Source: an uncultured Collinsella sp. (GTDB taxonomy: Bacteria > Actinomycetota > Coriobacteriia > Coriobacteriales > Coriobacteriaceae). Taken from it: a stretch of 42,733 nt of DNA. Every line of letters begins with the position of its first letter. Position 1 is the stretch's first letter. A model generated the notes under the pieces. The model was given only the letters and a program-made list of their open reading frames with translations, ran no database searches and was not told where the DNA came from. A program made the translations under genes and the position numbers. The stretch lies in assembly GCA_902492235.1 (NCBI GenBank), contig CABUKS010000020.1:1-42733 (forward strand), written 5' to 3'. Positions 8,232-16,525 of the stretch are shown here, in pieces.

Positions 8232-8317
8232 GACCCCCTGACGGCCCACCCAAAGATCGTTAAAGCGACTGGCTCAGGCTGGTCGTTTTTTGTTGACCTC
8301 GCATGGGGTCGAACCCG
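8232..8317 (+). repeat. tRNA-Lys 3' end plus terminator, repeat copy 2
   Basis: A direct repeat of 8055-8141, again beginning at GACCCCCTGACGGCCC and containing a second terminator hairpin (about 8262-8291). The 90 bp between the copies (8142-8231) has no gene but is rich in short inverted repeats, for example AAATGC-GTAA-GCATTT. The arrangement is that of a tRNA-gene attachment-site duplication. Confidence 0.8.
8262..8291 (+). terminator. Second copy of the tRNA-Lys terminator
   Basis: AAAGCGACTGGC and GCTGGTCGTTT form the same hairpin as the first copy with one C-to-T change in the 3' arm, followed by TTTTTTG. Confidence 0.7.
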
Positions 8318-8334
8318 AAAGGGCGCGGCCGCTT

Positions 8335-9195
8335 TCACAGATTGAGTCTACCCTGGGGATCGGTGAAACCGTCAGTACCCTCCTTGAGTTTCTTCTCGTC
8401 TGCCTTCACGCGACGCTCGAGCTTTTTTGTATCCTCGGCAGGCGGTAGGTTCTCGGGAACAATTCCGCGGTCGATGAGGCTACCACGCACGCTCGTGTTG
8501 TTCTCGACGTGTTCTTGTTTGATCTGGTCCAGACCGTACAGGTCGTGTTCCTCGGCGTTGAAGGCCGTCATCGAGTTCGTGAGGTCCTTTGCTTTGATGA
8601 GAACATCGGCTAGCTTGTCCGCCAATGCAGCACTCTTGGGCACACCAAGCTGCCGCTTCATGTCCGCCGTGCTTCTGCCGCCGAATAACGCCTCATCGCC
8701 CTTCGACTTGATGATCGCGAATCCTTTGGAGTCCACGCCTCGTTTGAACGCAATGCCCGAGAGCTGTTTCTCTGAATCGGATAGCGAGTGGCGCGCCTGC
8801 AAGCGCTGAATCTCTGCGAAGCGCTGCTCTATGAGCTCTTGGCGGCGCGTCTGCACGGCAAAGTATGCCTGGGCGAGCGCGATCTCTGGCTTGTTTGAAT
8901 CTCCGTTCTGCGCGATTAAATAGCATGCATAGCGCGTAAGTTTGTAGTCTTTAACCGCGCGAGCGGCGACACCGGCAGTTACCATTTTCGTGGTGTCACG
9001 AAAATGGGAATCAACTGGAGTTTTGTTTGTTTCGCATGAGACTTTTGCCCTCTTAACAACTTCGGCGAAGTTCTCCCATCGAGTGTACCCCATGGGTTCC
9101 ATTAAATCGCGTGCGAGCCAATACTCAACGCCGTCTTCCACATTGGCGTAGCTATCAAGTTCGATACGCCACTTCTCGATATCTCTACTGTCCAT
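8335..9195 (-). CDS. dinD: DNA damage-inducible protein D (DinD), BRO-N type
   Basis: A 286-residue homologue of E. coli DinD, a RecA-filament-disassembling protein of the SOS response. The N-terminal ~100 residues look like a BRO/Bro-N domain (WRIELDSYANVEDGVEYWLARDLM, GYTRWENFAEVVKRA). The RYACYLIAQNGDSNKPEIALAQAYFA block (about 88-113) and the GIxFKRG...FGG...MK region are DinD hallmarks. Start ATG 9195 has GAGGAGGAG just upstream. I see no clear Gram-positive LexA box (CGAAC-N4-GTTCG) in the 150 bp upstream. It lies next to the duplicated tRNA-Lys end, a place where mobile elements integrate, so it may be an acquired gene. Confidence 0.85.
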   Translation of the reverse strand: MDSRDIEKWRIELDSYANVEDGVEYWLARDLMEPMGYTRWENFAEVVKRAKVSCETNKTPVDSHFRDTTKMVTAGVAARAVKDYKLTRYACYLIAQNGDSNKPEIALAQAYFAVQTRRQELIEQRFAEIQRLQARHSLSDSEKQLSGIAFKRGVDSKGFAIIKSKGDEALFGGRSTADMKRQLGVPKSAALADKLADVLIKAKDLTNSMTAFNAEEHDLYGLDQIKQEHVENNTSVRGSLIDRGIVPENLPPAEDTKKLERRVKADEKKLKEGTDGFTDPQGRLNL

Positions 9196-9278
9196 ATCTC
9201 CTCCTCGCTGGTCTATTTTCTATGCGGGCTTTGCCCGCTCTGTATTCAGAATAAGGATACGCTGTCGTGCGGACACGA

Positions 9279-9314
9279 ATGGGCCCCGTGCTGCTTCGAG
9301 CTCACGGGGCCCAT
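9279..9314. terminator. Perfect hairpin between dinD and the flavoprotein gene
   Basis: ATGGGCCCCGTG and CACGGGGCCCAT form a 12-bp perfect stem with a 12-nt loop. There is no T-run on either strand, so it may be a structural, Rho-assisted or pausing element at the 3' end of the flavoprotein gene rather than a standard terminator. Confidence 0.5.
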
Positions 9315-9356
9315 GGATATCGATTGGTTGTGTTCTGCTTTAGATAGGTGTCCGGT

Positions 9357-10883
9357 TTAATCCGCTCGATAGTGCGACCCGAGACTTTCAGTTCGCTTGC
9401 GCATGGCTTTGACCATTTCCTGTGCCAGCTGAATCTGCGATTGCAGGCGGGCGAGGGCTGCGACTTCGCTGTCCTGGGCTTTCTGTGTGCTCAAGGTCGT
9501 TGCCTCCGTCTTCAAGCCCTCAAGCTCGTGTAGTGCTTCGGATAGGCCTGTTTCGGTGCGGTTGATCATGCAATAGGTGCTCATCGTGTGCTTAAGGCCG
9601 TGTGTCAGGCGTTCGGCATCTGTTGTGGCAATGCCGTAGTGGGGGAGGGCGATATCCGCCTTCAGGGGTGTCTCAGGCTCTTTCTGCGCTGCAAGGGCTG
9701 CCGATGCGCCCGCGATGCGTCCGAACACGATGCCGTTGGCGCTTGACAAGCCACCAATGCGGTCGGCGCCGTGCATGCCGCCTGTCGCCTCGCCGCAAGC
9801 GTAGAGGCCCTCAACGCCCGTGTGCGCGGTCTTATCGATCTTGATGCCGCCATTAGCGGCGTGGGCATACATCGCAACGCGCATCTCGTCAGTCGGAGCG
9901 ATGCCGTGCTCGTCTTGCAGCCAGGTGGCAAAGGTCTGCACAAACTCTGGGACATCCTCGCGGGGGAAGTCGTAGTGGAGTGCCAGGCCTTCGACACCTG
10001 CCTGATCGATGACGAGATCGATAGCGCGGGAGGCCAAGCGTGACGTGAAGGGACCATATCCAGAGCGCTGCTCGAGCAGGTCGTCCAGCTTGTCGTCGGC
10101 AATATCTACCGGCTGGTCTACATGCACGTAGCGCCAGGTTTTCTCGTTGAAGACCAAGTTACGCCTGGGCTCGATGAAGCCAGGCATCATCTGCATGAAC
10201 TCTATATTAGTAAGTGTTGCGCCGTGCGCCAGTGCGATGGCCTGCGAGGAGCTGAGCACATCAGCCGACGTAAGGCTGCGCTCGAACAGGCCGCCTGTGC
10301 CACCGGCTGCGATGATCGTGGCCTTGGCAGCAAAGGGCACGATTCGATTTTCGGTAAGGTCGTAGAGTACGGTTCCGGTTATTCTGCCGTTCGTGTCCTC
10401 AACAAGGTCGATAAGCTCATAGCGGGGGAGCAGGCGAATGCCGAGCGACTCGATCCAGGTCGTCAGAGCGTCCTCAAGGGGCTTGCGGGTGAGGCCGCGC
10501 CACATGCGCGTCTTGTGGTCAAAGCAGGGGATAAATTGCTTTTGTTGAGCACTCTTGGCGCTTTGCGGACGCTGGAGCTCAACGCCCAGGTCTTGCTCGA
10601 GCCAGTCAATCGCTTGGGGAATGCCGTGGACGAACGTTTGGACGAGTTCGGGGTCGGCAACGCCGCCGCCGACGGCCAGGATGGTGTCGATGAGGTCCTG
10701 TTCGTCGTCTTCGTCGACGGGGCCAATCAGGCCGAGACCCCAGGTTCCCGGGAAAAAGCTCGATCCGCTCATGGTCTTGCCGGCGCTTGCCACAGTGACG
10801 GTTGCACCCGTGCGTGCCGCTTCGATGGCGGCGCAAAGGCCCGCAATGCCAGCTCCAATTACCAGTACATCAGTCGATTCCAT
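9357..10883 (-). CDS. FAD-dependent oxidoreductase (fumarate reductase/aspartate oxidase flavoprotein type)
   Basis: A 508-residue flavoprotein. The N-terminal Rossmann motif is VLVIGAGIAGLCAAIEAARTG (from about residue 6), and the C-terminal FAD segment is ANGGIKIDK...GLYACGEATGGMHGADRIGG...GIVFG. This architecture is that of the succinate dehydrogenase/fumarate reductase flavoprotein superfamily, including L-aspartate oxidase. No iron-sulfur or membrane subunit and no nad genes are adjacent, so the electron acceptor and substrate are unknown. The frame is open upstream to 10940, but ATG 10883 has AAAGGA 6 nt upstream and begins the Rossmann domain. The C-terminal ~100 residues are helical and charged. 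Confidence 0.85.
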   Translation of the reverse strand: MESTDVLVIGAGIAGLCAAIEAARTGATVTVASAGKTMSGSSFFPGTWGLGLIGPVDEDDEQDLIDTILAVGGGVADPELVQTFVHGIPQAIDWLEQDLGVELQRPQSAKSAQQKQFIPCFDHKTRMWRGLTRKPLEDALTTWIESLGIRLLPRYELIDLVEDTNGRITGTVLYDLTENRIVPFAAKATIIAAGGTGGLFERSLTSADVLSSSQAIALAHGATLTNIEFMQMMPGFIEPRRNLVFNEKTWRYVHVDQPVDIADDKLDDLLEQRSGYGPFTSRLASRAIDLVIDQAGVEGLALHYDFPREDVPEFVQTFATWLQDEHGIAPTDEMRVAMYAHAANGGIKIDKTAHTGVEGLYACGEATGGMHGADRIGGLSSANGIVFGRIAGASAALAAQKEPETPLKADIALPHYGIATTDAERLTHGLKHTMSTYCMINRTETGLSEALHELEGLKTEATTLSTQKAQDSEVAALARLQSQIQLAQEMVKAMRKRTESLGSHYRAD

Positions 10884-11070
10884 CGGATTCCTTTCTCGTC
10901 CGGCGCATTGTCGCACGGGTGATCGGCAATGGGGCCGCAAAGACCCGGCAAATCGGTAAAGGGCAAATATGGCAGGTGGGCGTCATGGACGCTCTGACGC
11001 TCCATCTCATCACATCTCGTATTTCGCCCCAACTGATATATCGGCATTAGCTACCCTGCGACAGCACAAA

Positions 11071-11107
11071 CAAAAAGAGCCGCTACCTCGAAAGGTAGCG
11101 GCTCCAA
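11071..11107 (-). terminator. Terminator of the GGGtGRT/scaffold operon
   Basis: On the minus strand GAGCCGCTACCT pairs perfectly with AGGTAGCGGCTC around a 4-nt loop, followed by TTTTTG. Confidence 0.9.
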
Positions 11108-11139
11108 AGCTCAACTATATGAGCATCGCGCGGGCGCGA

Positions 11140-12144
11140 TTAGGCCTTGAGGGCCTCCTCGACGGCGACAGCGCAGGCGACGGTGGCACCGACCATGGGG
11201 TTGTTGCCCATGCCGATGAGACCCATCATGTCGACGTGCGCAGGCACGGAGGAAGAACCAGCGAACTGGGCGTCGGAGTGCATACGGCCCATGGTGTCGG
11301 TCATGCCGTAAGAGGCGGGGCCGGCGCCCATGTTGTCCGGGTGCAGGGTACGGCCAGTGCCGCCACCAGAAGCGACGGAGAAGTACTTCTTGCCAGCCTC
11401 GAGGCGCTCCTTCTTGTAGGTGCCAGCGACGGGGTGCTGGAAGCGCGTGGGGTTGGTGGAGTTACCGGTGATCGAGATGTCGACGTTCTCGTGCCACATG
11501 ATGGCAACGCCCTCGCGGACGTCGTCGGCGCCGTAGCAGTTGACGGCGGCGCGGGGACCATCGGAGTAGGGGATGGTCTCGACGACCTTGAGCTCGCCCG
11601 TGAAGTAGTCGAACTGGGTCTTCACGTAGGTGAAGCCGTTGATGCGGGCGATGATCTGAGCAGCGTCCTTGCCCAGACCGTTGAGGATGACGCGCAGCGG
11701 CTTCTTGCGAGCCTTGTTGGCGTTCAGAGCCAGGCCGATAGCACCCTCAGCGGCAGCGAAGGACTCGTGACCGGCCAGGAAGGCGAAGCACTCGGTGTCG
11801 TCGGAGAGCAGCATAGCGCCCAAGTTGCCGTGGCCCAGACCGACCTTGCGGTCCTCGGCGACGGAGCCGGGAACGGTGAAGGCCTGGATGCCCTCGCCGA
11901 TGATGGCGGCAGCCTCAGAAGCGGACTTGGCGCCACGCTTGACAGCGAGAGCGCAACCGAGGGTGTAGGCCCACTCGGCGTTCTGGAAGGCGATGGACTG
12001 GGTGTTGTTGACGATCTCACGCGGGTTGAAGCCCTTGTCGGTGCAGATCTGCAGAGCTTCCTCGAGGGAGGCGATGCCGTTGTCGGCGAGGCACTTGTTG
12101 ATCTTGTCAGCGCGGCGCTCGTAACCTTCGAACGTAACAGTCAT
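11140..12144 (-). CDS. GGGtGRT family protein (uncharacterised, Fe-S associated)
   Basis: A 334-residue protein of the family named for the motif GGGTGRT, seen here in FSVASGGGTGRTLHPDNMG (about residues 258-276). It has no membrane segment. The family is found mostly in anaerobes and, as here, next to a NifU/IscU-like scaffold gene, which suggests a role in Fe-S or another metal cofactor pathway, but no biochemical function is established. Other conserved-looking segments are VGLGHGNLGAMLLSDDTECFAFLAGHESF and ITGNSTNPTRFQHPVAGTYKKE. It lies 18 nt downstream of the scaffold gene, is probably co-transcribed with it, and is followed by a strong terminator. Confidence 0.85.
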   Translation of the reverse strand: MTVTFEGYERRADKINKCLADNGIASLEEALQICTDKGFNPREIVNNTQSIAFQNAEWAYTLGCALAVKRGAKSASEAAAIIGEGIQAFTVPGSVAEDRKVGLGHGNLGAMLLSDDTECFAFLAGHESFAAAEGAIGLALNANKARKKPLRVILNGLGKDAAQIIARINGFTYVKTQFDYFTGELKVVETIPYSDGPRAAVNCYGADDVREGVAIMWHENVDISITGNSTNPTRFQHPVAGTYKKERLEAGKKYFSVASGGGTGRTLHPDNMGAGPASYGMTDTMGRMHSDAQFAGSSSVPAHVDMMGLIGMGNNPMVGATVACAVAVEEALKA

Positions 12145-12162
12145 AGTTATTTCCCTCCCTTT

Positions 12163-12897
12163 CTACTCGTGAACCGGGAACACGCTGGCGACGGAGTGAG
12201 TCTCCTCGTCGGTGCGCGGGTCGATGTACTTGGCAGCGTTCTCCCACTGACCATAGTGGCCCATAGCGCCAGCGATGGCCTCCTCGGGGGTCTTGCCGGC
12301 CTTGACGGCGTCGGTGAACTTGCCGAGGTTCAGGAACTCGAATGCGATGATCTCGTTCTTGTCGTTGAGAGCCATGCGGGTGACGTAGCCCTGAGCGAGC
12401 TCGAGGTAACGAGCGCCCTTGGCCTTGGTGCCGAACATGGTGCCGACCTGAGAGCGAAGGCCCTTGCCGAGGTCGTCGAGGGAGGCGCCCACGGGCAGGC
12501 CGCCCTCGGAGAACGCGGTCTGGCTGCGGCCGTAAACGATCTGCAGGAAGATCTCGCGCATAGCAACGTTGATGGCGTCGCAGACGAGGTCGGTGTTGAG
12601 GGCCTCGAGGATGGTCTTACCGGGAAGGATCTCGGAAGCCATGGCGGCAGAGTGGGTCATGCCCGAGCAGCCGATGGTCTCAACGAGGGCCTCCTCGATG
12701 ATGCCGTCCTTGACGTTCAGCGTGAGCTTGCAGGCGCCCTGCTGAGGTGCGCACCAACCCACACCGTGCGTAAGACCGGAGATGTCGGAAATCTCCTTAG
12801 CCTGGACCCACTTGCCCTCCTCGGGGATGGGTGCGGGGCCGTGGTATGCACCCTTGGCAACGGGGCACATGTTCTCCACTTCCTGTGAGTACTGCAT
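12163..12897 (-). CDS. NifU/IscU-like iron-sulfur cluster assembly scaffold protein
   Basis: A 244-residue protein with the NifU-N fold pattern: Cys residues in CPVAKGAYHGP, WCAPQQGACKLTLNV and ETIGCSGMTHSAAMASEI, the last in the position of the conserved cluster-ligand cysteine of IscU-type scaffolds. The C-terminal region is longer than in IscU/SufU (about 130-150 residues). The frame is open to 13248, but ATG 12897 has GAGAGGAGAGG just upstream, and the sequence before it has no protein-like character. It is the first gene of a two-gene operon with the GGGtGRT protein. A separate sufCBDSU operon lies 2 kb away, so this scaffold probably serves a specialised pathway. Confidence 0.8.
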   Translation of the reverse strand: MQYSQEVENMCPVAKGAYHGPAPIPEEGKWVQAKEISDISGLTHGVGWCAPQQGACKLTLNVKDGIIEEALVETIGCSGMTHSAAMASEILPGKTILEALNTDLVCDAINVAMREIFLQIVYGRSQTAFSEGGLPVGASLDDLGKGLRSQVGTMFGTKAKGARYLELAQGYVTRMALNDKNEIIAFEFLNLGKFTDAVKAGKTPEEAIAGAMGHYGQWENAAKYIDPRTDEETHSVASVFPVHE

Positions 12898-13300
12898 GCC
12901 TCTCCTCTCTATCGTGTTGGCGTCCCGTCTGGGGGTCGTGGCTGGCGATTGCCGGGCGACCCTTCGAAAGGGACATGACATGCAGCCCCTATAATACCGC
13001 GAAATGCACGGAATATTCGGCGAACGGCTCAGTTTTCGTAGCGAGAAGTCCTGAAGTTTTAATTGAAACGGTTTAACTCTATGTTCTGTGGTCGTGAACT
13101 TCCGTAGAGGGGGTCCGTCTTGGGCAAGCTTTTGGTCCGCTCTTGCAAGCGTTGCAGTGGTTGACCTGTTGCAACGGTGCCGTTCGCCGCCTGTTTGCTG
13201 CCTTTGGCCGCGCGAGTGTATTGTTTTGCGTGAATGTTTTGATGGCACGCTTCAATCGTGCTGTATTGGATGGTAAGCAGATCCCGGCGAAGGGAGCGCC
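12898..13300. other. 403-bp intergenic region between scaffold and RAYT genes
   Basis: No gene is seen. A TATAAT (12990-12995, plus) overlaps a TATTAT on the minus strand that could serve the scaffold gene, but neither has a convincing -35. CGTTGCA at 13150-13156 and TGCAACG at 13170-13176 form a short hairpin upstream of the transposase gene. Confidence 0.4.
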
Positions 13301-14113
13301 ATGCAGCGCGTTTGGAGAACGGTTACCGGCTTTTACCATGTCTGTGCCCGCGGTGTGGGCAAACAGCTCATCTTTGAGGGCGATGAAGACCGGTGGGAGT
13401 TTTTGGAGCTGATGCGCGAGCGCTGCCGCGAGGAGGGCGTGACGGTTATCGCCTGGTGCCTTATGGGCAATCACGTGCATTTGGTGCTTGCAGATTACGA
13501 GGACAGGATGAGCGCGGCAATGCACCGGCTGCTTTTGACATACGCGCGGCGGTTCAATAAGCGCACGGGGCGCACAGGCCATCTGTTCCAGAACCGTTTT
13601 GACCGGCGTTCGCTCGATACCGATTGGCAGGTGATGGAGGCTATTCGCTCCGTACACGCCGATCCGCAGGAGGTGGGCGTTAGCCTAATCGAGCGTTATC
13701 CCTGGAGCAGCTTTGCGGAACATCTGCGTTCTTACGACGGTGACGCGGGCGATGTCGCGAGGGGATTTTCTGATCCTTCTTGCGTGCTTGAGCTTTTTGG
13801 TTCTGCCGAGGGCTTTATTGCCTATTCGCTTTCGACGCCCGACGGCAGTGAGCCAGCGCTGTGCGATATGAAAGAGACGGAATGGGAACGCCACGCCTTT
13901 GCCGACAAGATGGCGAAGGAGCTCGGGGTTCCGCTTCGTGGGGTTAAAGTCGCACCGCCGGCGCAGCGCGATACCGTTATTTTTGGATTGCACGATGCCG
14001 GTTTTACGGTGCGCCAGATTGAGCGGTATACCGGGATTGGCAAAAGTACCGTCTCTCGTATCGTGCGCGCCCGCGCGCGAACGGCGATGCGGGCTGGCGG
14101 AAACGTGATGTAA
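13301..14113 (+). CDS. REP-associated-type tyrosine transposase (Y1 HUH family, RAYT)
   Basis: A 270-residue single-strand DNA nuclease/transposase of the Y1 family. Visible are the N-terminal RVWRTVTGFYHVCARG strand, the metal-binding HUH motif in MGNHVHLVL (His58, His60) and the candidate nucleophile Tyr81 in LLLTYARRFNKRTGRTGHLFQNRF. The C-terminal third adds an HTH-like segment (TVRQIERYTGIGKSTVSRIV, about 239-258), common in RAYTs. These are usually single-copy chromosomal genes that mobilise or maintain REP palindromes and are not flanked by IS ends. Start ATG 13301 has AAGGGAG upstream. No matching REP array was found immediately around it. Confidence 0.85.
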   Translation: MQRVWRTVTGFYHVCARGVGKQLIFEGDEDRWEFLELMRERCREEGVTVIAWCLMGNHVHLVLADYEDRMSAAMHRLLLTYARRFNKRTGRTGHLFQNRFDRRSLDTDWQVMEAIRSVHADPQEVGVSLIERYPWSSFAEHLRSYDGDAGDVARGFSDPSCVLELFGSAEGFIAYSLSTPDGSEPALCDMKETEWERHAFADKMAKELGVPLRGVKVAPPAQRDTVIFGLHDAGFTVRQIERYTGIGKSTVSRIVRARARTAMRAGGNVM

Positions 14114-14710
14114 GGTCGCCTGTTCACCGCAGTTGGGGTCGTCCATACGCCGCAACCAGCGTTCAAAAGCTTGGTACGGTAACTGCACTTCTTAATATGC
14201 ATAGAACAATCGTCATCTTGCATAAAATAACAGCTCAGTCCGGGTTTGCCCGTGCCTACCCCCGTCTGCGCCGTGCAAAAAACGGAGTTTTCAGCATCGT
14301 GGTGCTGTCGGCACTGCCGCAGTCTTGCAACATACGGGTCCCGAAGCTATTTATGCCTTCCGATGCGCCTCCGAAGCGCATGTATGTGATCCCTGAGACC
14401 GCGATGCTTGTTCTAAAACACAATATATATGCGCCTGGAGACGTTGATTAACGCTTTCGATGCGTATACATACAGCTTGGCGTGCTGAATACTCGCAAAA
14501 ATGCACGTCGCACCCTATGGGACCCGTCTGCGGCAGGCGCGAAGCGAGTCGGAGCTCAGCAGAACGGGGCTTGGCGCATTGCTTGGCGGGCCCGGGGCCC
14601 TGCCGCAGGCCTTTGGTGCTGTGGAAAACGCCCGTGTTCGCGTCTGGCCGTGTGGTAAATGACAGACGGGGCGCCGGACGCGCTGATTTTGTGTGTTCGT
14701 GCTCATTAGG
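14114..14710. other. 597-bp region without a confident gene
   Basis: Located between the RAYT gene and the terminator of the suf operon. An 84-codon plus-strand ORF (14197-14451) starts with ATG but lacks a ribosome site and protein-like composition. The left half is AT-richer; the right half contains several short GC-rich inverted repeats such as GGGCCCGGGGCCC. It may be a degraded intergenic repeat or gene remnant. Confidence 0.4.
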
Positions 14711-14740
14711 AAAAACAGAGCCGCCCGTATCGGGCGGCTC
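14711..14740 (-). terminator. Terminator of the suf operon
   Basis: On the minus strand GAGCCGCCCG pairs with CGGGCGGCTC around a 3-nt loop, followed by TGTTTTT. It lies just beyond the sufU stop codon. Confidence 0.9.
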
Positions 14741-14772
14741 GGCAATCAAAAACCTTGGATTCGGAGCATACG

Positions 14773-15207
14773 CTACTGGTTAGCTTGCCCCTCGAGCATG
14801 CCGTCGAGGGTGCGCCAGGCGAGCTCGGCGCATTTGACGCGGGCGGGCATGTGCGAGATGTCCTGGAGCTGGGCGGCTTCGTCCAGGTCTTCCAGGTCCT
14901 CCTCGGAGAGCTTCTCGCCGCGGATCATGGCGAGGAAGAGCTCTGCTAGGCGGCGAGCTTCCTCGACGGTCTCGCCGGTGATGAGGTCGGCCATGATGTC
15001 GGCGCTGGCCTGACTGATGGCGCAGCCGTGGCCGGTAAAGGAGGCCTCCTCGATCACGCCGTTCTCGACGCGCAGCTGCAAGGTGAGCTCGTCGCCGCAG
15101 CTGGGGTTGATGCCGTCGTGCTCGTGCGTGGGGGCATCCATCTCGTACTTGTAGTCGGGGTGCGAGTTGTGCTCCATAAACGTGGTGGAGGTGTACAGAT
15201 TACCCAT
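14773..15207 (-). CDS. sufU: SufU, zinc-dependent sulfurtransferase/scaffold partner of SufS
   Basis: A 144-residue SufU. In Firmicutes and Actinobacteria SufU takes persulfide from SufS and delivers it to SufBCD. The three ligand cysteines are visible: Cys37 (PSCGDEL, with Asp39), Cys62 (GHGCAISQAS) and Cys126 (VKCAELAW). The length matches the family. The frame is open upstream within sufS. The chosen ATG 15207 has GGAG 9 nt upstream and overlaps the sufS stop by 8 nt (ATGGGTAA), so translation is coupled. It is the last gene of the operon. Confidence 0.93.
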   Translation of the reverse strand: MGNLYTSTTFMEHNSHPDYKYEMDAPTHEHDGINPSCGDELTLQLRVENGVIEEASFTGHGCAISQASADIMADLITGETVEEARRLAELFLAMIRGEKLSEEDLEDLDEAAQLQDISHMPARVKCAELAWRTLDGMLEGQANQ

Positions 15208-16525
15208 TGAACGTGCTCCAAACGTGATGCAGGCCGGCGATGAACTTGTCGATGTCGGCCTTGTCGTTGTAGAAGGCCACGCTGGCGCGGCAGCAGGCGA
15301 GGTTCTCGACGCCCAGCCAGGTAAGCAGCGGCTGCGCGCAGTGGTGACCGGCACGGATGCACACGCCGTCCATGTCCATGATGCTCGCGACGTCGTGCGG
15401 GTGGATACCCTTGACGTTAAAGCTGACGACGCCGTGATGGTTGTCCCAGTAGATGGAGCCGATGATCTGGACAAAGTCGAGCTGCATGAGTTCGCCCATC
15501 AGGTAGTGGACGAGTGCCTGCTCGCGTGCCTGGATGTTTTCGTAGCCAACCGTGTTGACGAGGTAGTCGAGTGCCGCACCCGTGGCGAAGATGCCGGCGG
15601 CGTCCTGCGTGCCGGCCTCGAACTTCTCGGGGACGGGCGCCCAGACGGCGTCCTGCTCGGTAACAGAGTCGATCATCTCGCCGCCGGTGAGCATGGGCGG
15701 CATGGCGTTGAGCAGGTCCATCTTGCCCCACAGCACGCCGATGCCCATGGGGCCCATGGCCTTGTGCGCGCTAAAGGCAAAGAAGTCGGCGCCCAGGTCG
15801 GCCACATCGACCGGCATGTGCGGCAGCGACTGCGCGCCGTCGACGACCAGATAGCCGCCGTACTTGTGCACGAGCTTGCCGAGGTTCTTGACCGGGTTCT
15901 CGACGCCCAGCACGTTGGAGACCTGGCCCACGGCCAGGATCTTGGTCTTGGGACCAACCTTGGCAAGAACTTCCTCGGTGGTGAGCTGGCCGGTCTTGGT
16001 GGGGTAGAGGTAGACGAGCTTGGCGCCGGTCTCGCGGCAGACCTGCTGCCACGGAATCAGGTTGGAGTGGTGCTCCATGATGGTAATGACGACCTCGTCA
16101 CCGGGCTCGAGCACCGTTGGCGCAAAGCTCTTGGCGACCAGGTTGAGCGACTCGCTCGTGTTGCGGGTGAAGACGACCTCGTTGGCCTGTGAGGCGCCGA
16201 TGAGGTCGGCGATCTGCTGGCGGACCTTCGCGATGGCGTCGGTTGCCTCGACGGACAGCGAGTACAGTCCGCGCAGGGGGTTGGCGTTCATGCGCTGGTA
16301 GAAGTCGCGTTCGGCGTCAAGCACGCAGGCGGGGCGCTGCGCGGTGGCGGCGCTATCGAGGAAGGCGATCTCGGGGTGCTGCTGGAAAAGCGGGAATTGT
16401 GCCTTGTAGGGATTGGTCTCGATGTCCACAGTGGGCCAGCCGCGCGAAGCCTCGTCGCTGGCGTCGAGCTCCATGGGCTCGGGGGCAGTACAGGTGTCGC
16501 ATTTAACGTGCTCGGTGTCGATCAT
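15200..16525 (-). CDS. sufS: SufS cysteine desulfurase
   Basis: A 441-residue PLP enzyme (EC 2.8.1.7) converting cysteine to alanine and enzyme-bound persulfide. Group II (SufS/CsdA) features are present: the PLP lysine in FSAHKAMGPMG (Lys255), EHHSN (151-155), and the catalytic Cys396 in RAGHHCAQPL, on the short loop typical of SufS. The N-terminus is extended by about 30 residues and carries a CxxC (Cys9, Cys12) not found in standard SufS. The ATG overlaps the sufD stop by 4 nt (ATGA). Confidence 0.95.
   Translation of the reverse strand: MIDTEHVKCDTCTAPEPMELDASDEASRGWPTVDIETNPYKAQFPLFQQHPEIAFLDSAATAQRPACVLDAERDFYQRMNANPLRGLYSLSVEATDAIAKVRQQIADLIGASQANEVVFTRNTSESLNLVAKSFAPTVLEPGDEVVITIMEHHSNLIPWQQVCRETGAKLVYLYPTKTGQLTTEEVLAKVGPKTKILAVGQVSNVLGVENPVKNLGKLVHKYGGYLVVDGAQSLPHMPVDVADLGADFFAFSAHKAMGPMGIGVLWGKMDLLNAMPPMLTGGEMIDSVTEQDAVWAPVPEKFEAGTQDAAGIFATGAALDYLVNTVGYENIQAREQALVHYLMGELMQLDFVQIIGSIYWDNHHGVVSFNVKGIHPHDVASIMDMDGVCIRAGHHCAQPLLTWLGVENLACCRASVAFYNDKADIDKFIAGLHHVWSTFNG

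Noticed and set aside
10969..12888. 639-codon plus-strand ORF opposite the GGGtGRT and scaffold genes
   Set aside because: Val/Gly/Asp/His-rich shadow translation opposite two well-supported genes.
12990..12995. TATAAT on the plus strand as a promoter for the RAYT gene
   Set aside because: No -35 at a usable distance and more than 300 bp from the gene.
14197..14451. 84-codon ORF downstream of the RAYT gene
   Set aside because: No ribosome site, atypical composition and no recognised family. Left as unannotated intergenic DNA.
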